Counted from the stretch's first letter, positions 8,320 through 17,842 are shown. The stretch: DNA of 64,000 nucleotides from Candidatus Saccharimonadota bacterium (GCA_905372305.1 CAJPOP010000001.1:1-64000), one strand, 5' to 3'. Notes: generated from the letters alone by a model not told the origin. Program-made: numbers and translations.

Positions 8320-11300
8320 ATGGCAACAAAAACGAGACCGCCAAGGATTGACTATACCACGGACGATAGAGCCGACGAGAGACTTAGTCCTGCCGAGCAA
8401 GCTAGGTTTGATCAAGCCCAGGCTGATTTCGGCGAGTCAGAGTTAAGCGACCGCGAAAAAGCTGCTATTGCCGGTCTGGAATCTCAGTTCGGCGATTCTG
8501 AATCTGATATAGACGGCCGTCGAATTGACGCCGCCAGCGAAGCCGCCGACAGGCAAGAATCTTCCGCGCCGCAAGGAAACGGACTCTACCAGCCAGCAGC
8601 TAACAAAGGTTCTGGCAGAAAGCAGCCGTTAACATTAAAGGGTCTATTAAAAAAGGGCGGACCAGCAGGAGTAATAACCGCCCTTATCGGCGGCGGAGCA
8701 TTTATCGGCGGGTCTATGGCAGGACCAATGGCACTTCTGTTTAATATCAGTGAAAACGTAACCGAACAAAACGACTCTGCTTCAGTAGCCAAGGAAACCC
8801 GGTTCACGAAAACTATCAAGCACATGTTAAAAGATCGTGGATATAAAAGCAAGCTTGGCACTAAAATGGGCAAAATATCCAACAAAGGATTGTCAAAATT
8901 ATCGAAAAAGGGAGTTATCCCTCTTAATGAGGACGGCAGTAAATTCAAAATCGATAAAAAAGGCTACCCAAGTAATCAACCAGCAAAATACGACGTTGAT
9001 GGTAAGGTACTAAAGAAAGACGAGTTATTCGACCATCTGATGCAAAAAGGCAACGAAAAACAAGCTAGTAAGGTTTTCGGCAGATACGGCGCGTTTAAGA
9101 TGCGCGTCAAATCCTGGGTAGGAAAACACATTAAAAAAAGCTTTCTTAGTAAATTTGAACTTAAAAGAAATGGCGGACTTGCCAAAAAAATAGACAAAAA
9201 ATTAAAAATAAACGAGCGCTTCAACAAGTTTAAAGAGAAATTCCCAAAGTTTGACTCAAGCAAGGCGGGAGAGAAGCTTACAGGAAAAGTAAACAAAAAC
9301 ATGACTAAAGCTAAGGTGGGCGGTTTTATTTATCTTTTAGCAACCGCCACCTGCGTAGGCGTAAAAATACCAAGCATGGTAGCAACCGCAGTAACTGCCA
9401 TACAGCTTCTCCCCATCGTAGGCGTTGCTTTTGATACTGTTTTAACGCCATCATCAAAAGCCAAAGCAGCGGGATTTGGCAGCGGATTTACTGCTGAGCA
9501 GATGGATACAGTTGGCACAGTGCTAACCGAAAGAGGTACTGTTGAGGGTTCTAAAAATACCGAAGGAGCAGCGGTAGATTCACCGCTACTGATGGCGTCT
9601 CTTGGGGTAATTAAGAATAAGCAAGCGATTTCCGACTTTGCTCCAGGCTATAAAATGATTACCAGTCCAATAGTCCAGGGCGCTAAATCAGTCGGAGATA
9701 AACTTGAGCCTTTCTGTAATGTCGTATTAGGTCCTCTGGCTATGTATGCTTCTATGGGCGCCGAAGCGGCTATGGCGGCTTGGACAGGCGGCTTTTCTTC
9801 TCTTGTTAGCTGGATAGGTAAAGAAATCATAAAGGAACAGATCGGCAACTGGGTGAGCGGACTTGTTTCGGGAATGCTTGGACCGGTGTTTAAGGGTTTG
9901 GCTGAAAACGATATGCTACCAAAGGCTAGATTTAAGGATCTGGGCGACGCGCTGGGTGTTGGCTTAGCAGCATTCTTCTCGTCTGGAAGCATGGCGCAGA
10001 TGTTACCAACCTTAAAAAACAGCCAACTAGCCGAGTTTGGCGAAATCCAGCTAGCCAACGAAGAGTTCCAAAAAAGAATGGATATCGCATCGCTAAGTCC
10101 GTTTGACACTTCCAGCAAATACACTTTCATGGGTAGTATCGTCCGTAATATGGGCAATATGATGCTGGCAAACGGAACATCTGACGGGTCATTTATATCT
10201 ACATTGTCTAACATACTGAAACTACCCTCATTCGCTCTGTCATTCTCGTCAACTGCTCACGCTAAAAGTGCTATATATTCAGGAAGCTACTGCGACTACG
10301 GCAAGGAATTCCAGCAAGACAGCGATGAAGGAATGCCGGCAGTAAATATGGCAGGATTACCATGTACTGGCATCACAAAGGGTCAGGCTAGTATGTCAAC
10401 CGAGGAAGCTATCTCAATTGCTGAAGACGAAGGTTGGATTGACGACAGCAAGGACATACCGGAAAACGCCACAATAGAGGACATGAAAAGCAGTGGATAC
10501 TTAAAAGCAAATACACCGCTAACAGAGTTTATCGAATCATGCAGCGACGCAAAAGAAGGCGACTATTGGACTAACATGAACAGTTGCACTGTACCAGATA
10601 GTGTATCGTCAGCCACCCTAGACAAGACAAAGACTTCAGAATCTACAGGATTAAAAGATGAAAACGGCAATGATGTCAGTTACACGGCAGAAAAAGAGGG
10701 AGTAGGAGAGGCTACTGCCAATACTATAAGCAACAAAAAATTAGCAGCGATGTCGGTATTATTGCTTGATTTCCAGGTTGCTCAGTCGATGAACGGCGAG
10801 GATGAAGATGACGGAACAGAAGAAAAATCAGAGGAACCCTCATCTACAACCGCCACCGCTGTTGGCACACCAGAGAACGTGCAAAACACTGGATCTGGAT
10901 GGACTATCAAACCTAATACTGATTACACTGGCGTACAGTGTAGCGCCGGATCAACTGATGGTGGTACTTTTGACGCAACAGTAGACGGCGGCACTTCAAA
11001 GATTAGAATATGCCTAGTTACTGTAGGTAATTCTACAGCAAAGGTTAACTCTTTGATAGCAGAAAAGATAAAGCAAATGATGGAGGCCGCCCATGCCGCT
11101 GGAGTAAATATTACCCCTGAAAGCGACTTCCGCTCATCGGCCGATCAAGCAGCTTTATATGAGAAAAACTGTCCGGGAGGGACATGTAGTGTAGCGACAG
11201 CAAAACCTGGAACCTCTCAACACGAACGAGGTCTTGCTGTCGACTGGGGATTAAACGGGCAAACAATCTGTTTTCCAAATTCCACTTGCCCAGCCGGGTC

Positions 11301-11397
11301 AAACGCCGGGTATGATTGGTTGATGGCAAATTCTAAGAACTATGGGTTCTACAAACTTGATTCGGAGGCATGGCACTTCTCAACGTCTGGATTTTAA
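8320..11397 (+). CDS. T4SS-cluster membrane protein with C-terminal VanY-type D-Ala-D-Ala carboxypeptidase domain
   Basis: 1025 residues. The N-terminal ~100 residues are acidic and polar. Residues ~105-340 hold one hydrophobic stretch (~115-135) and a very lysine-rich region, followed by membrane segments at about 335-370 and 460-530. The last ~100 residues form a peptidase M15/VanY-like domain: SQHERGLAVDWG carries the SxHxxGxAxD zinc motif, and EAWHF near the end supplies the last zinc-ligand histidine. VanY enzymes trim the terminal D-Ala from peptidoglycan stems. The gene sits directly after virB4 and before a secreted wall hydrolase, suggesting wall remodelling during secretion-apparatus assembly or attack on a partner cell. 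The fusion to a large multi-pass protein is unusual. Confidence 0.75.
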   Translation: MATKTRPPRIDYTTDDRADERLSPAEQARFDQAQADFGESELSDREKAAIAGLESQFGDSESDIDGRRIDAASEAADRQESSAPQGNGLYQPAANKGSGRKQPLTLKGLLKKGGPAGVITALIGGGAFIGGSMAGPMALLFNISENVTEQNDSASVAKETRFTKTIKHMLKDRGYKSKLGTKMGKISNKGLSKLSKKGVIPLNEDGSKFKIDKKGYPSNQPAKYDVDGKVLKKDELFDHLMQKGNEKQASKVFGRYGAFKMRVKSWVGKHIKKSFLSKFELKRNGGLAKKIDKKLKINERFNKFKEKFPKFDSSKAGEKLTGKVNKNMTKAKVGGFIYLLATATCVGVKIPSMVATAVTAIQLLPIVGVAFDTVLTPSSKAKAAGFGSGFTAEQMDTVGTVLTERGTVEGSKNTEGAAVDSPLLMASLGVIKNKQAISDFAPGYKMITSPIVQGAKSVGDKLEPFCNVVLGPLAMYASMGAEAAMAAWTGGFSSLVSWIGKEIIKEQIGNWVSGLVSGMLGPVFKGLAENDMLPKARFKDLGDALGVGLAAFFSSGSMAQMLPTLKNSQLAEFGEIQLANEEFQKRMDIASLSPFDTSSKYTFMGSIVRNMGNMMLANGTSDGSFISTLSNILKLPSFALSFSSTAHAKSAIYSGSYCDYGKEFQQDSDEGMPAVNMAGLPCTGITKGQASMSTEEAISIAEDEGWIDDSKDIPENATIEDMKSSGYLKANTPLTEFIESCSDAKEGDYWTNMNSCTVPDSVSSATLDKTKTSESTGLKDENGNDVSYTAEKEGVGEATANTISNKKLAAMSVLLLDFQVAQSMNGEDEDDGTEEKSEEPSSTTATAVGTPENVQNTGSGWTIKPNTDYTGVQCSAGSTDGGTFDATVDGGTSKIRICLVTVGNSTAKVNSLIAEKIKQMMEAAHAAGVNITPESDFRSSADQAALYEKNCPGGTCSVATAKPGTSQHERGLAVDWGLNGQTICFPNSTCPAGSNAGYDWLMANSKNYGFYKLDSEAWHFSTSGF

Positions 11398-11399
11398 CT

Positions 11400-11894
11400 A
11401 TGGAAATTATAGAAAGAATAACAACCTTTATCAAGCGTCATCAGATATTAACCTTATTTACGCTATCTTTCATTTTATTAACTATTCTATATGTAGTAAT
11501 ACAAAATCCTCCAGACGATAAATTCACTACTGTTTTATCCTCAGACAAAAGTCTAAAAAAATCTACCGTGAGTAAAATTAGCGTTAACACCGCTGATAGC
11601 TCAGATAGATCAAACGCTAATTATGTATCCGATCTGATAAAATCAAACCCCGACCGATACAGAAATAACGAGGTAACATCGTATACTGTCATTAAAAAAA
11701 TCAGCGGCTATAGCGTCGCCGCAGTTGAAATATACAATAACGTAGAAAAAAGGTCATACACCGAGTATGTCATATTCCAAGGTTCAAAATTAATTTCCGG
11801 AGTTATCGGCAGTTATCAATCATCCCAATTACGAAACAGCGGCGTACCAGAAGGAATAGTTAAAGCGTATGCAGAGAAGAAGAGCGATGTATAA
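11400..11894 (+). CDS. Single-pass membrane protein of T4SS cluster, unknown function
   Basis: 164 residues with one membrane helix (~11-32) after a short cytoplasmic start, then an extracytoplasmic domain ending in a region (SYTVIKKISGYSVAAVEIYN) that looks like an alpha+beta fold. I do not recognise the family. The ATG at 11400 lies 3 nt after the previous stop; an upstream in-frame ATG at 11370 would overlap the VanY domain and is less likely. The size, single helix and location recall VirB8-like accessory proteins, but no sequence motif confirms this. Confidence 0.6.
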   Translation: MEIIERITTFIKRHQILTLFTLSFILLTILYVVIQNPPDDKFTTVLSSDKSLKKSTVSKISVNTADSSDRSNANYVSDLIKSNPDRYRNNEVTSYTVIKKISGYSVAAVEIYNNVEKRSYTEYVIFQGSKLISGVIGSYQSSQLRNSGVPEGIVKAYAEKKSDV

Positions 11895-13674
11895 GAAATT
11901 TTGTCTAGGAATATGTATTTTTATGGCGATAAGCATGACTATTCAGCCAATGACTTTAGCTGCACCGCGCAGCAAGGAAGCGCTAGAAACCATCTACGAA
12001 GAACAGGATATCCGCTGGTTCAGAGAAGGAGACAAAGACCCTTGTAAAAAATCAAGTTCTACTGGCGATATCTCAGGAAACAGCAACCAAGAGAAGATAT
12101 GGAATTTTTTAACAGGATCAGGACTGAGTGCCGAACAAGCAGCTGGTATTATGGGTAATATACAAGCCGAATCAGGGTTTAGTCCGACCAGACACGAAGA
12201 TAGTCAAGGCTGGGAAGGGGGTGGCTGGGGTCTAGCACAGTGGACATTTGGACGAAGAACCGCCATAGTCAGCAAGTTGCCAGAGGAGCTGAAAAAATAC
12301 CATAGCCAAGAATATGGCGGTGCTGCCGATGAAAACGGTACCTTGAGCTCTATTCCGATCGAAGACAATGATAAATTATTAAAATTTGAATTGGAATATC
12401 TTATTCAAGAAAGCGGCAGCCGACCAGTTACTGCTGCCGGATTTCCTGGAAGCGCATCAACTGAGTGGGACAGACTGAAGGAGCAAACCACTCTTGAAAA
12501 CGCCACTGTTTTTTGGCACAACAACTTTGAGGTTTCTGCCGACTCGCCAGCTAAGGTTATGGAAGTTCGCGGCGGATTTGCACAAGCAATATATGACAAA
12601 TTTAAAGGTTCTTCGGGATCTTCGTCCTCCTCATCCTCTTCATCCACCTCTTCTTCAGCTTCAAGCTCAAAGATTACATTTTTAGGCGACTCAATAACTG
12701 TCGGCATGAAATCAGACCTAACATCTAGTTTTTCAGGATCAAATGTTGAAGCAGAAGTTGGTAAGGGTATATCTTGGTTAAACGAAAAGATAGACTCAAA
12801 AATCACCATCAACGACACAGTGGTTATTAACATAGGTACTAACGACAATTTCCCGGTCGACCAAGCTAAAACAATGCTTGATAAGCTGAAAGATAAAAAA
12901 GTCTACTTGGTGAACAACTTCGGTAAAGGTGGCAGTGTCGACTTTGAATTAGTCAATAAAAACATAAAAGAGGCAGCAAACGGGCGCACTAACGTGAAAG
13001 TATTAGACTGGAAAGCTGAAGTTGAAAAAAAGGCTAAAGCTGACGGCGTAAGCGACCGGGATTTCTACAAAGAGGATGGCTACCACATAAACGAAACGAA
13101 AGGTAAAGAGCTTTATATTCAATTTCTAAAAGATTCATTAAAGGGAATCGGAGACGGTGAATCAGATGAGTGTGCCTCTAGTTCTTCAGCAGATGGAAGC
13201 TTTTCTGAGTACGTCTTGAAATATGCTTGGCCAGAAACACCGAAGCGTACTGACAAAAAACCAGAATACGCTGAAGCCATAACAAAAGCAAAAAGCGAGG
13301 GGCGCTACGTTGGAGATAAATGCTTCGGCGGTGGTGTTGACTGTGGTGGCTTTGTCACAACCATTCTTCATGACAGCGGGTTTGAACCTAGATATAATCA
13401 TAATGGAAAACTCTCCGAAGGAGCAGATGCTACATCTACACAGAGAGCTTGGGCAGAAGCTAACTGGCAAAACCTTGGCACTGGAGGCTCGGTTAACGTC
13501 AATGACTTAAAGCCTGGTGACGTCGCCCATAGTCCAGGACATACTTTCGTGTATGTGGGACATATTGATGGCTTTGCCACTGAGATAGCATCAGCATCCC
13601 AATGTGAAACCGCACCAAAAGCGGGCATGGAGAGTCTTGTATCCGAAAGCGTAACATGGTTTAGAAAGAAGTAG
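11887..13674 (+). CDS. Secreted three-domain wall hydrolase: lysozyme-like, SGNH esterase, NlpC/P60-like
   Basis: 595 residues with a signal peptide (MYKKFCLGICIFMAISM, processed near TLAA). Domain 1 (~60-215) matches phage tail lysozyme (QAAGIMGNIQAESGFSPTR, then WGLAQWTFGRR). A serine-rich linker follows. Domain 2 (~265-430) is SGNH-hydrolase-like with GDSI, GTND and a final DGYHIN block. Domain 3 (~445-595) is NlpC/P60- or CHAP-like with catalytic Cys in GGVDCGGFVTT and His in SPGHTFVYVGH. The set could cut glycan strands, remove acyl groups and cleave stem peptides. The ATG at 11887 overlaps the previous stop by 8 nt; the alternative at 11869 adds six residues. The position in the T4SS cluster suggests a role in crossing its own or a host's wall. 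Confidence 0.8.
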   Translation: MYKKFCLGICIFMAISMTIQPMTLAAPRSKEALETIYEEQDIRWFREGDKDPCKKSSSTGDISGNSNQEKIWNFLTGSGLSAEQAAGIMGNIQAESGFSPTRHEDSQGWEGGGWGLAQWTFGRRTAIVSKLPEELKKYHSQEYGGAADENGTLSSIPIEDNDKLLKFELEYLIQESGSRPVTAAGFPGSASTEWDRLKEQTTLENATVFWHNNFEVSADSPAKVMEVRGGFAQAIYDKFKGSSGSSSSSSSSSTSSSASSSKITFLGDSITVGMKSDLTSSFSGSNVEAEVGKGISWLNEKIDSKITINDTVVINIGTNDNFPVDQAKTMLDKLKDKKVYLVNNFGKGGSVDFELVNKNIKEAANGRTNVKVLDWKAEVEKKAKADGVSDRDFYKEDGYHINETKGKELYIQFLKDSLKGIGDGESDECASSSSADGSFSEYVLKYAWPETPKRTDKKPEYAEAITKAKSEGRYVGDKCFGGGVDCGGFVTTILHDSGFEPRYNHNGKLSEGADATSTQRAWAEANWQNLGTGGSVNVNDLKPGDVAHSPGHTFVYVGHIDGFATEIASASQCETAPKAGMESLVSESVTWFRKK

Positions 13675-13682
13675 GAGATACT

Positions 13683-14297
13683 ATGGAAATAACAGAAAGC
13701 CAAAAAAAGTACATTATACTAGCGCTGTCAATATTGTGTGCAGCAATGCTGCTTCTTACTATTAGTACTATCATCGGACGCGCAGGTAAAGCTGCCGTTT
13801 CGTTTGTAGTTTCTCCAGACGAAACGCAAATTGAGTTTAATAATCAAAAAATAACTGGATCAAGGACAGTATACTTAAAACCTGGAGAATATTCCTTCAA
13901 AGCGACCAGGGATGGATTCAGAGAAAATACCATTCAGACGACCATCAAAGATAAGCCTATACGAGTCGTCTTCGCCTTGATACCAACAGGTAAGGTGTCT
14001 AAATCGGAAAAATCAACCAACGCCCCCAAAATAGATAAAATCACCACCGAAGCACTGGAAAAAGAACAAACAAAACTTGCGGAGGCTAATCCTGTCATTA
14101 AAAAGCTACCAATTAAAAATCTCATTTATTCTATCGGTTACAGAGCAGATAGCAGCAAAGAAAACGGCATCATCGTAGAGATAGACGCTCCTAAAGGTTA
14201 TAAAAATGCTGCCGTTAACGAGATAAGAAAGGCTGGTTTTGACCCTTCAAAACTTAATATTAATTTTAGGGATTATGCAAATCCGTTCACGGAGTAG
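13683..14297 (+). CDS. Membrane-anchored PEGA-like domain protein
   Basis: 204 residues: short cytoplasmic start, one membrane helix (~10-32), then a beta-rich domain with YLKPGEYSFKATRDGF, which resembles PEGA domains. A charged linker (~100-135) and a C-terminal domain follow. The ATG at 13683 has an AGGAG seven bases upstream and follows the hydrolase gene by 8 bp, so it probably belongs to the same transcript. PEGA-like domains occur in many surface proteins without a single known function. The next gene has the same architecture, so the two may be diverged paralogues acting together. Confidence 0.6.
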   Translation: MEITESQKKYIILALSILCAAMLLLTISTIIGRAGKAAVSFVVSPDETQIEFNNQKITGSRTVYLKPGEYSFKATRDGFRENTIQTTIKDKPIRVVFALIPTGKVSKSEKSTNAPKIDKITTEALEKEQTKLAEANPVIKKLPIKNLIYSIGYRADSSKENGIIVEIDAPKGYKNAAVNEIRKAGFDPSKLNINFRDYANPFTE

Positions 14298-14305
14298 ATT
14301 GATAC

Positions 14306-14941
14306 ATGAGTAGAAAACGTATATTATTAATTACCGCTGGCGCATCGCTGTTTATCATCCTGCTGGCTGCTTATTTATTCATAAAACCTTCTCGCCAGGT
14401 AAGTATCAACTTTGATAGAGATAATCTATCAGCAACAATAAGCAGGCGGTCTGGTAAATCAATCGACAAGGTAGCTGACATAAATAATTCGTCGACGTTA
14501 CGGTTAGCTGATGGTAACTATACTATAAAAACTTTCTCTAAAAATAATGTTATAAAAGAAAATACCACCAACTTTACCGTAAAAGATAAAGACACCACCG
14601 TTAATATAAGAACCGAATATAGCCAAGCGTTCATAACATCAGAAGTAAATAAATATAGGAAGAATATTGAGTCAGTACTGTTCGCCAAGTATCCAACATT
14701 AAAAACTGGCTATATCTTCCGCCAAGAAACACTGTCTGGAAAAAACGCCGAATGGTACGCCGCAGCATACCAAGAAAAAGCACAAGCAAAGAACTCTGGC
14801 GATTCTTATATCGTGATCATGAAAAAGAATGGTAATTCTTGGAATATTAAAAATCGACCGCAGATAGTTAACACTATCCATAACACATCAAACATACCCG
14901 AGAATGTCTTGGAAGACGCCAATAAGCTAACTTATTTCTAA
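14306..14941 (+). CDS. Membrane-anchored protein with PEGA-like domain, paralogue of preceding gene
   Basis: 211 residues with a membrane helix at ~5-26 and an extracytoplasmic part whose first half (STLRLADGNYTIKTF) resembles the PEGA-like fold of the previous protein. The C-terminal half (SEVNKYRKNIESVLFAKYP onward) has no family I recognise. It is the last gene of the T4SS cluster and is convergent with dnaN, with only 4 bp between their stops and no clear terminator hairpin visible. Role in the secretion apparatus is inferred from position only. Confidence 0.55.
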   Translation: MSRKRILLITAGASLFIILLAAYLFIKPSRQVSINFDRDNLSATISRRSGKSIDKVADINNSSTLRLADGNYTIKTFSKNNVIKENTTNFTVKDKDTTVNIRTEYSQAFITSEVNKYRKNIESVLFAKYPTLKTGYIFRQETLSGKNAEWYAAAYQEKAQAKNSGDSYIVIMKKNGNSWNIKNRPQIVNTIHNTSNIPENVLEDANKLTYF

Positions 14942-14945
14942 ATAA

Positions 14946-16043
14946 CTAGCTCTTCAGCGGCATAATAATATGCGTATAATCAGGATTTTTAACTTGCTCA
15001 CGAATGACACACGGCGACAGTTTGCCATTGAAAGAAAACACGATATCGTCATCATCAATCACGTTTAAAACTTCGGTTAAATACCGCGAATTAAGCGTAA
15101 TTTGCCCGTCGGCGGATATTTCTGCGGCTGCTTCTGAGGTATTTTCCCCCAGTTCGGAAGCAATTGAATGAATCGACAATAAAGATTTATCTTTAGATGC
15201 CGTTAAGGTAATGCCGCCGCCGGACTCGCGGGCAAATAGCGCTGCAATTTTAGTAATTCTGCTAAAATCTGCTTTTTTAATCTTTATTTCAATATCCGAA
15301 GTCGCCGGAATAAGCTGTTTATAATCAGGAAATTTGCCGTCAATCAAGCGGCTGACTATTTCCATATTATCGGTCCGGAAGCAAACCTGCGTGTCGTCGA
15401 ATAAAATCGTCAATTGTTCGTCGTCATTAGCGCCTTTACCGACCTCAGCCAACGTCGATGCCGGAATGATCGCCTTCAGCTCGCTATCCGACTTCATCAT
15501 TTTTTTCTCTGCCAGTCGGTAGCCATCAGTCGCTGCCAAATATAAATAGCCTTCGTGCGTCTGCCAATAAATACCCGTCAGCACCGCGCGCGTTGTGTCG
15601 CTGCTGACAGCAATCTTTGTCTGATTGACAGCCTTTTTTAAGTCTCCAGCCGTAATTTCATAGCGAACTGCGGCAGTTTCATCGACAGTCGGTAGTTCAG
15701 GATACTCATCAGCGATAACGCCGTTAATCACCGATGAGAACTTGCCGGAAATAATATTTAGATGGCTATCTTTAGTCTCCAGCTCGACTGTACCGCTTGG
15801 TAAATTGGTAATAAATTCAGATACCAAGCGAGCAGGAATAGTAATTGATCCCGGCTGGTCGATTTTAGCACCGACATATTGCGTGGAGGCAATTTCCAAA
15901 TTAGTGCCGGCAATTAACAATCTACCGCCGTCAGTCCGTAATAGAATATTATTTAAAATAGCTAGCTCATTTCTACTGGACGCAACATCCTTAATAAGAT
16001 TAAGTGCTTTAGCTAATTTTTCTTGGGCGATTGATACTTTCAT
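14946..16043 (-). CDS. dnaN: DNA polymerase III beta subunit (sliding clamp)
   Basis: 365 residues, the usual length, starting MKVSIAQEKLAKALNLIKDV and ending HIIMPLKS. Clamp features include NILLRTDGGRLLIAGTNLEI, LPSGTVELE and GKFPDYKQLIP, spread over the three repeated clamp folds. It forms the ring that tethers the replicative polymerase to DNA. It lies downstream of dnaA on the same strand, the common origin arrangement. A -10 TATAAT box lies 7 nt before the ATG, so the transcript is probably leaderless. Confidence 0.95.
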   Translation of the reverse strand: MKVSIAQEKLAKALNLIKDVASSRNELAILNNILLRTDGGRLLIAGTNLEIASTQYVGAKIDQPGSITIPARLVSEFITNLPSGTVELETKDSHLNIISGKFSSVINGVIADEYPELPTVDETAAVRYEITAGDLKKAVNQTKIAVSSDTTRAVLTGIYWQTHEGYLYLAATDGYRLAEKKMMKSDSELKAIIPASTLAEVGKGANDDEQLTILFDDTQVCFRTDNMEIVSRLIDGKFPDYKQLIPATSDIEIKIKKADFSRITKIAALFARESGGGITLTASKDKSLLSIHSIASELGENTSEAAAEISADGQITLNSRYLTEVLNVIDDDDIVFSFNGKLSPCVIREQVKNPDYTHIIMPLKS

Positions 16044-16295
16044 ATTATTTATTATAATCCTTTCTTATTAATTCGCGGTGATAATAATAGGTGTTGTGGA
16101 AACTGAGTAAAAAATATATTCAAACAGGGGTGATTTGACAAATCTATCAGTGGAAAACCCTGTGCATGAAAGGTCGGTTTTATAGTGGACATGGATGGAG
16201 TGTTCCACTGGTTGAAAAGACGCCAAATATTATACACAGTTATGCTGTTTATTAACTCGCTGCCAATTCGCAGGTTGTTCGCAGGTTTTCCACTA
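16044..16295. other. dnaA-dnaN intergenic region, candidate origin (part)
   Basis: About 250 bp without a gene, partly AT-rich. It holds TTATACACA (16230-16238), which fits the TTATNCACA DnaA-box consensus, and weaker relatives: TGTGGAAAC near 16096, GTGGAAAA near 16150 and TTTTCCACT (16286-16294). In many bacteria the replication origin lies between dnaA and dnaN or just upstream of dnaA. Which of the two flanks is the origin cannot be decided here; the upstream flank has more uniform boxes. Confidence 0.5.
16051..16056 (-). promoter_or_regulatory. -10 box, leaderless dnaN promoter
   Basis: TATAAT on the minus strand with 7 nt to the dnaN ATG at 16043, so the predicted start is at 16044. 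AAAGGA lies upstream of the box and could serve only a longer dnaA-dnaN transcript. Confidence 0.45.
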
Positions 16296-17657
16296 CTAAT
16301 GAACATATAATTTATCCCGGATGTCATTTATTTGTTCGCGGATACTGATATTAACCGTACTTTCTTTAGTAACTTTATTTACCGAATGCATGGCGGTGGT
16401 GTGATCTTTGCGTCCTAATTCCTGGGCAATTTTTGGAAAGCTCATTTTAAGTTCGCTGCGCAGTAGATACATGGCAATTTGCCGCGGCATTGCGACGAAT
16501 TTATCGCGCCGAGCTGAACACATATCTTTAACTTCAATATTATAGTAACGGGCGGTTTTATCAATAATTTGTTTGGCGGTGATGTGTTGCGGGCGAGTTC
16601 GTTTCATGTCGCCCAAAATTCCTTCAGCGGCCATGATGTCGGGTGTGAAATCCTGCATTTCCGCGTAGGCCAGCAGCCGGTTCAGGGCGCCTTCCAATTC
16701 GCGGATGTTAGTCTTGAAATTGGTTGCCAAATACTCAACTACGTCGGAATCCAATTCGAAGCTGCTTAAAGCGGCTTTGGCTTTGACGATAGCGCAGCGG
16801 GTCTCAAAGTCGGGCATTTGAATATCAATTGCCATACCCCATTCAAATCGGCTACGCAAGCGGTCAGTTAGAGTGGGGATGCTTTTTGGCGGTTTGTCGG
16901 AGCTAATGATAATTTGCTTATTATTCTGGTGAAGGTCATTGAATGTGTGAAAGAATTCGTCCTGGGTTTTCTCCTTACCAGCAATAAACTGCATATCGTC
17001 GACGATAAGTACATCGACGTTGCGATATTTATCAGAAAAACCTTTTTTCTTAAAGCGAATCGAATCAAGAAATTCATTGACGAATGTTTCTGTAGTGATA
17101 TACAACACGCGCGCCGACGGCTGTTTTTTAACAATGGCGTTGCCAACAGCTTGCATTAGGTGGGTTTTACCGAGGCCGGCGCCGCCGTACAGGTAAAGCG
17201 GATTATACTTAGCGCCGGGGTGCGAGGCGACCGCCTGGCAAGCGGCATATGCCAGGTCGTTGCTGGAGCCAACAATAAAGTTTTCAAAAGTATAGCGCGG
17301 GTTAAGGTTGCTGGAGTTTGATTTTTTAGATGGGATAATCAGTGAATCTATTGCATTAGATTTCGATTGCTCTTCCTGGGTGATTTCACGATTAATCCGC
17401 GGTTTTCTGGCGCCGGATTTGACACTGTAGGTAATTGCTGGCGAATTGATGCCGTTATGAGATAGGGCTTCCATGATTTGCGGGTGAAATCTCTTCTCAA
17501 GCTGGGCTCTGACGAAAATATTTGGCGCGACCACTACAACTTCTTTGTCGGATATAATCTCCAGCTTGGTATTTTTAAACCAAGCAGTAAAAGACGACGA
17601 TGATACAGTAACTTCAATTTCGCCCAAAACACCCTGCCACACTGCGCGATCGTTCAC
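16296..17657 (-). CDS. dnaA: Chromosomal replication initiator DnaA
   Basis: 453 residues from a GTG start at 17657 (VNDRAVWQGVLGEIE), chosen because AAGGGG lies 7 nt upstream; an upstream GTG at 17723 lies inside a DnaA box. Domain I spans ~1-85. The AAA+ domain III has Walker A YGGAGLGKTHLM (~155-165) and Walker B VLIVDDMQF. Domain IV carries the DnaA signature around RKDHTTAMHSVNKV. DnaA binds DnaA boxes and melts the origin. Its product is preceded by the box cluster between dnaA and rpmH, which may allow autoregulation. Confidence 0.95.
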   Translation of the reverse strand: MNDRAVWQGVLGEIEVTVSSSSFTAWFKNTKLEIISDKEVVVVAPNIFVRAQLEKRFHPQIMEALSHNGINSPAITYSVKSGARKPRINREITQEEQSKSNAIDSLIIPSKKSNSSNLNPRYTFENFIVGSSNDLAYAACQAVASHPGAKYNPLYLYGGAGLGKTHLMQAVGNAIVKKQPSARVLYITTETFVNEFLDSIRFKKKGFSDKYRNVDVLIVDDMQFIAGKEKTQDEFFHTFNDLHQNNKQIIISSDKPPKSIPTLTDRLRSRFEWGMAIDIQMPDFETRCAIVKAKAALSSFELDSDVVEYLATNFKTNIRELEGALNRLLAYAEMQDFTPDIMAAEGILGDMKRTRPQHITAKQIIDKTARYYNIEVKDMCSARRDKFVAMPRQIAMYLLRSELKMSFPKIAQELGRKDHTTAMHSVNKVTKESTVNISIREQINDIRDKLYVH

Positions 17658-17842
17658 TAATTTACCCCTTATTTCTTTAATAATCTTAATACTACTATAG
17701 CAAAAGATTAGAGTTTTCCACAAGCATAAGATGTGTCGTGCGAAGGATTATAACAAACAGGGGTAGCGTTTTCCACAGCGGCGAACTACCTCTGTAAAAT
17801 TGTGGAAAAGTAATGTCAAGCGGTGGAAAAAAGCTTCGCTGC
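17658..17842. other. dnaA-rpmH intergenic DnaA-box cluster, candidate oriC
   Basis: Four near-identical boxes lie in about 120 bp: TTTTCCACA at 17714-17722 and 17769-17777, the same sequence inverted (TGTGGAAAA) at 17801-17809, and an inverted TTTTCCACC at 17822-17830. They differ from the canonical TTATCCACA at one shared position, suggesting a lineage variant of the DnaA box. The rpmH-dnaA interval is a known site of oriC. This is the best origin candidate in the window. Confidence 0.6.
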
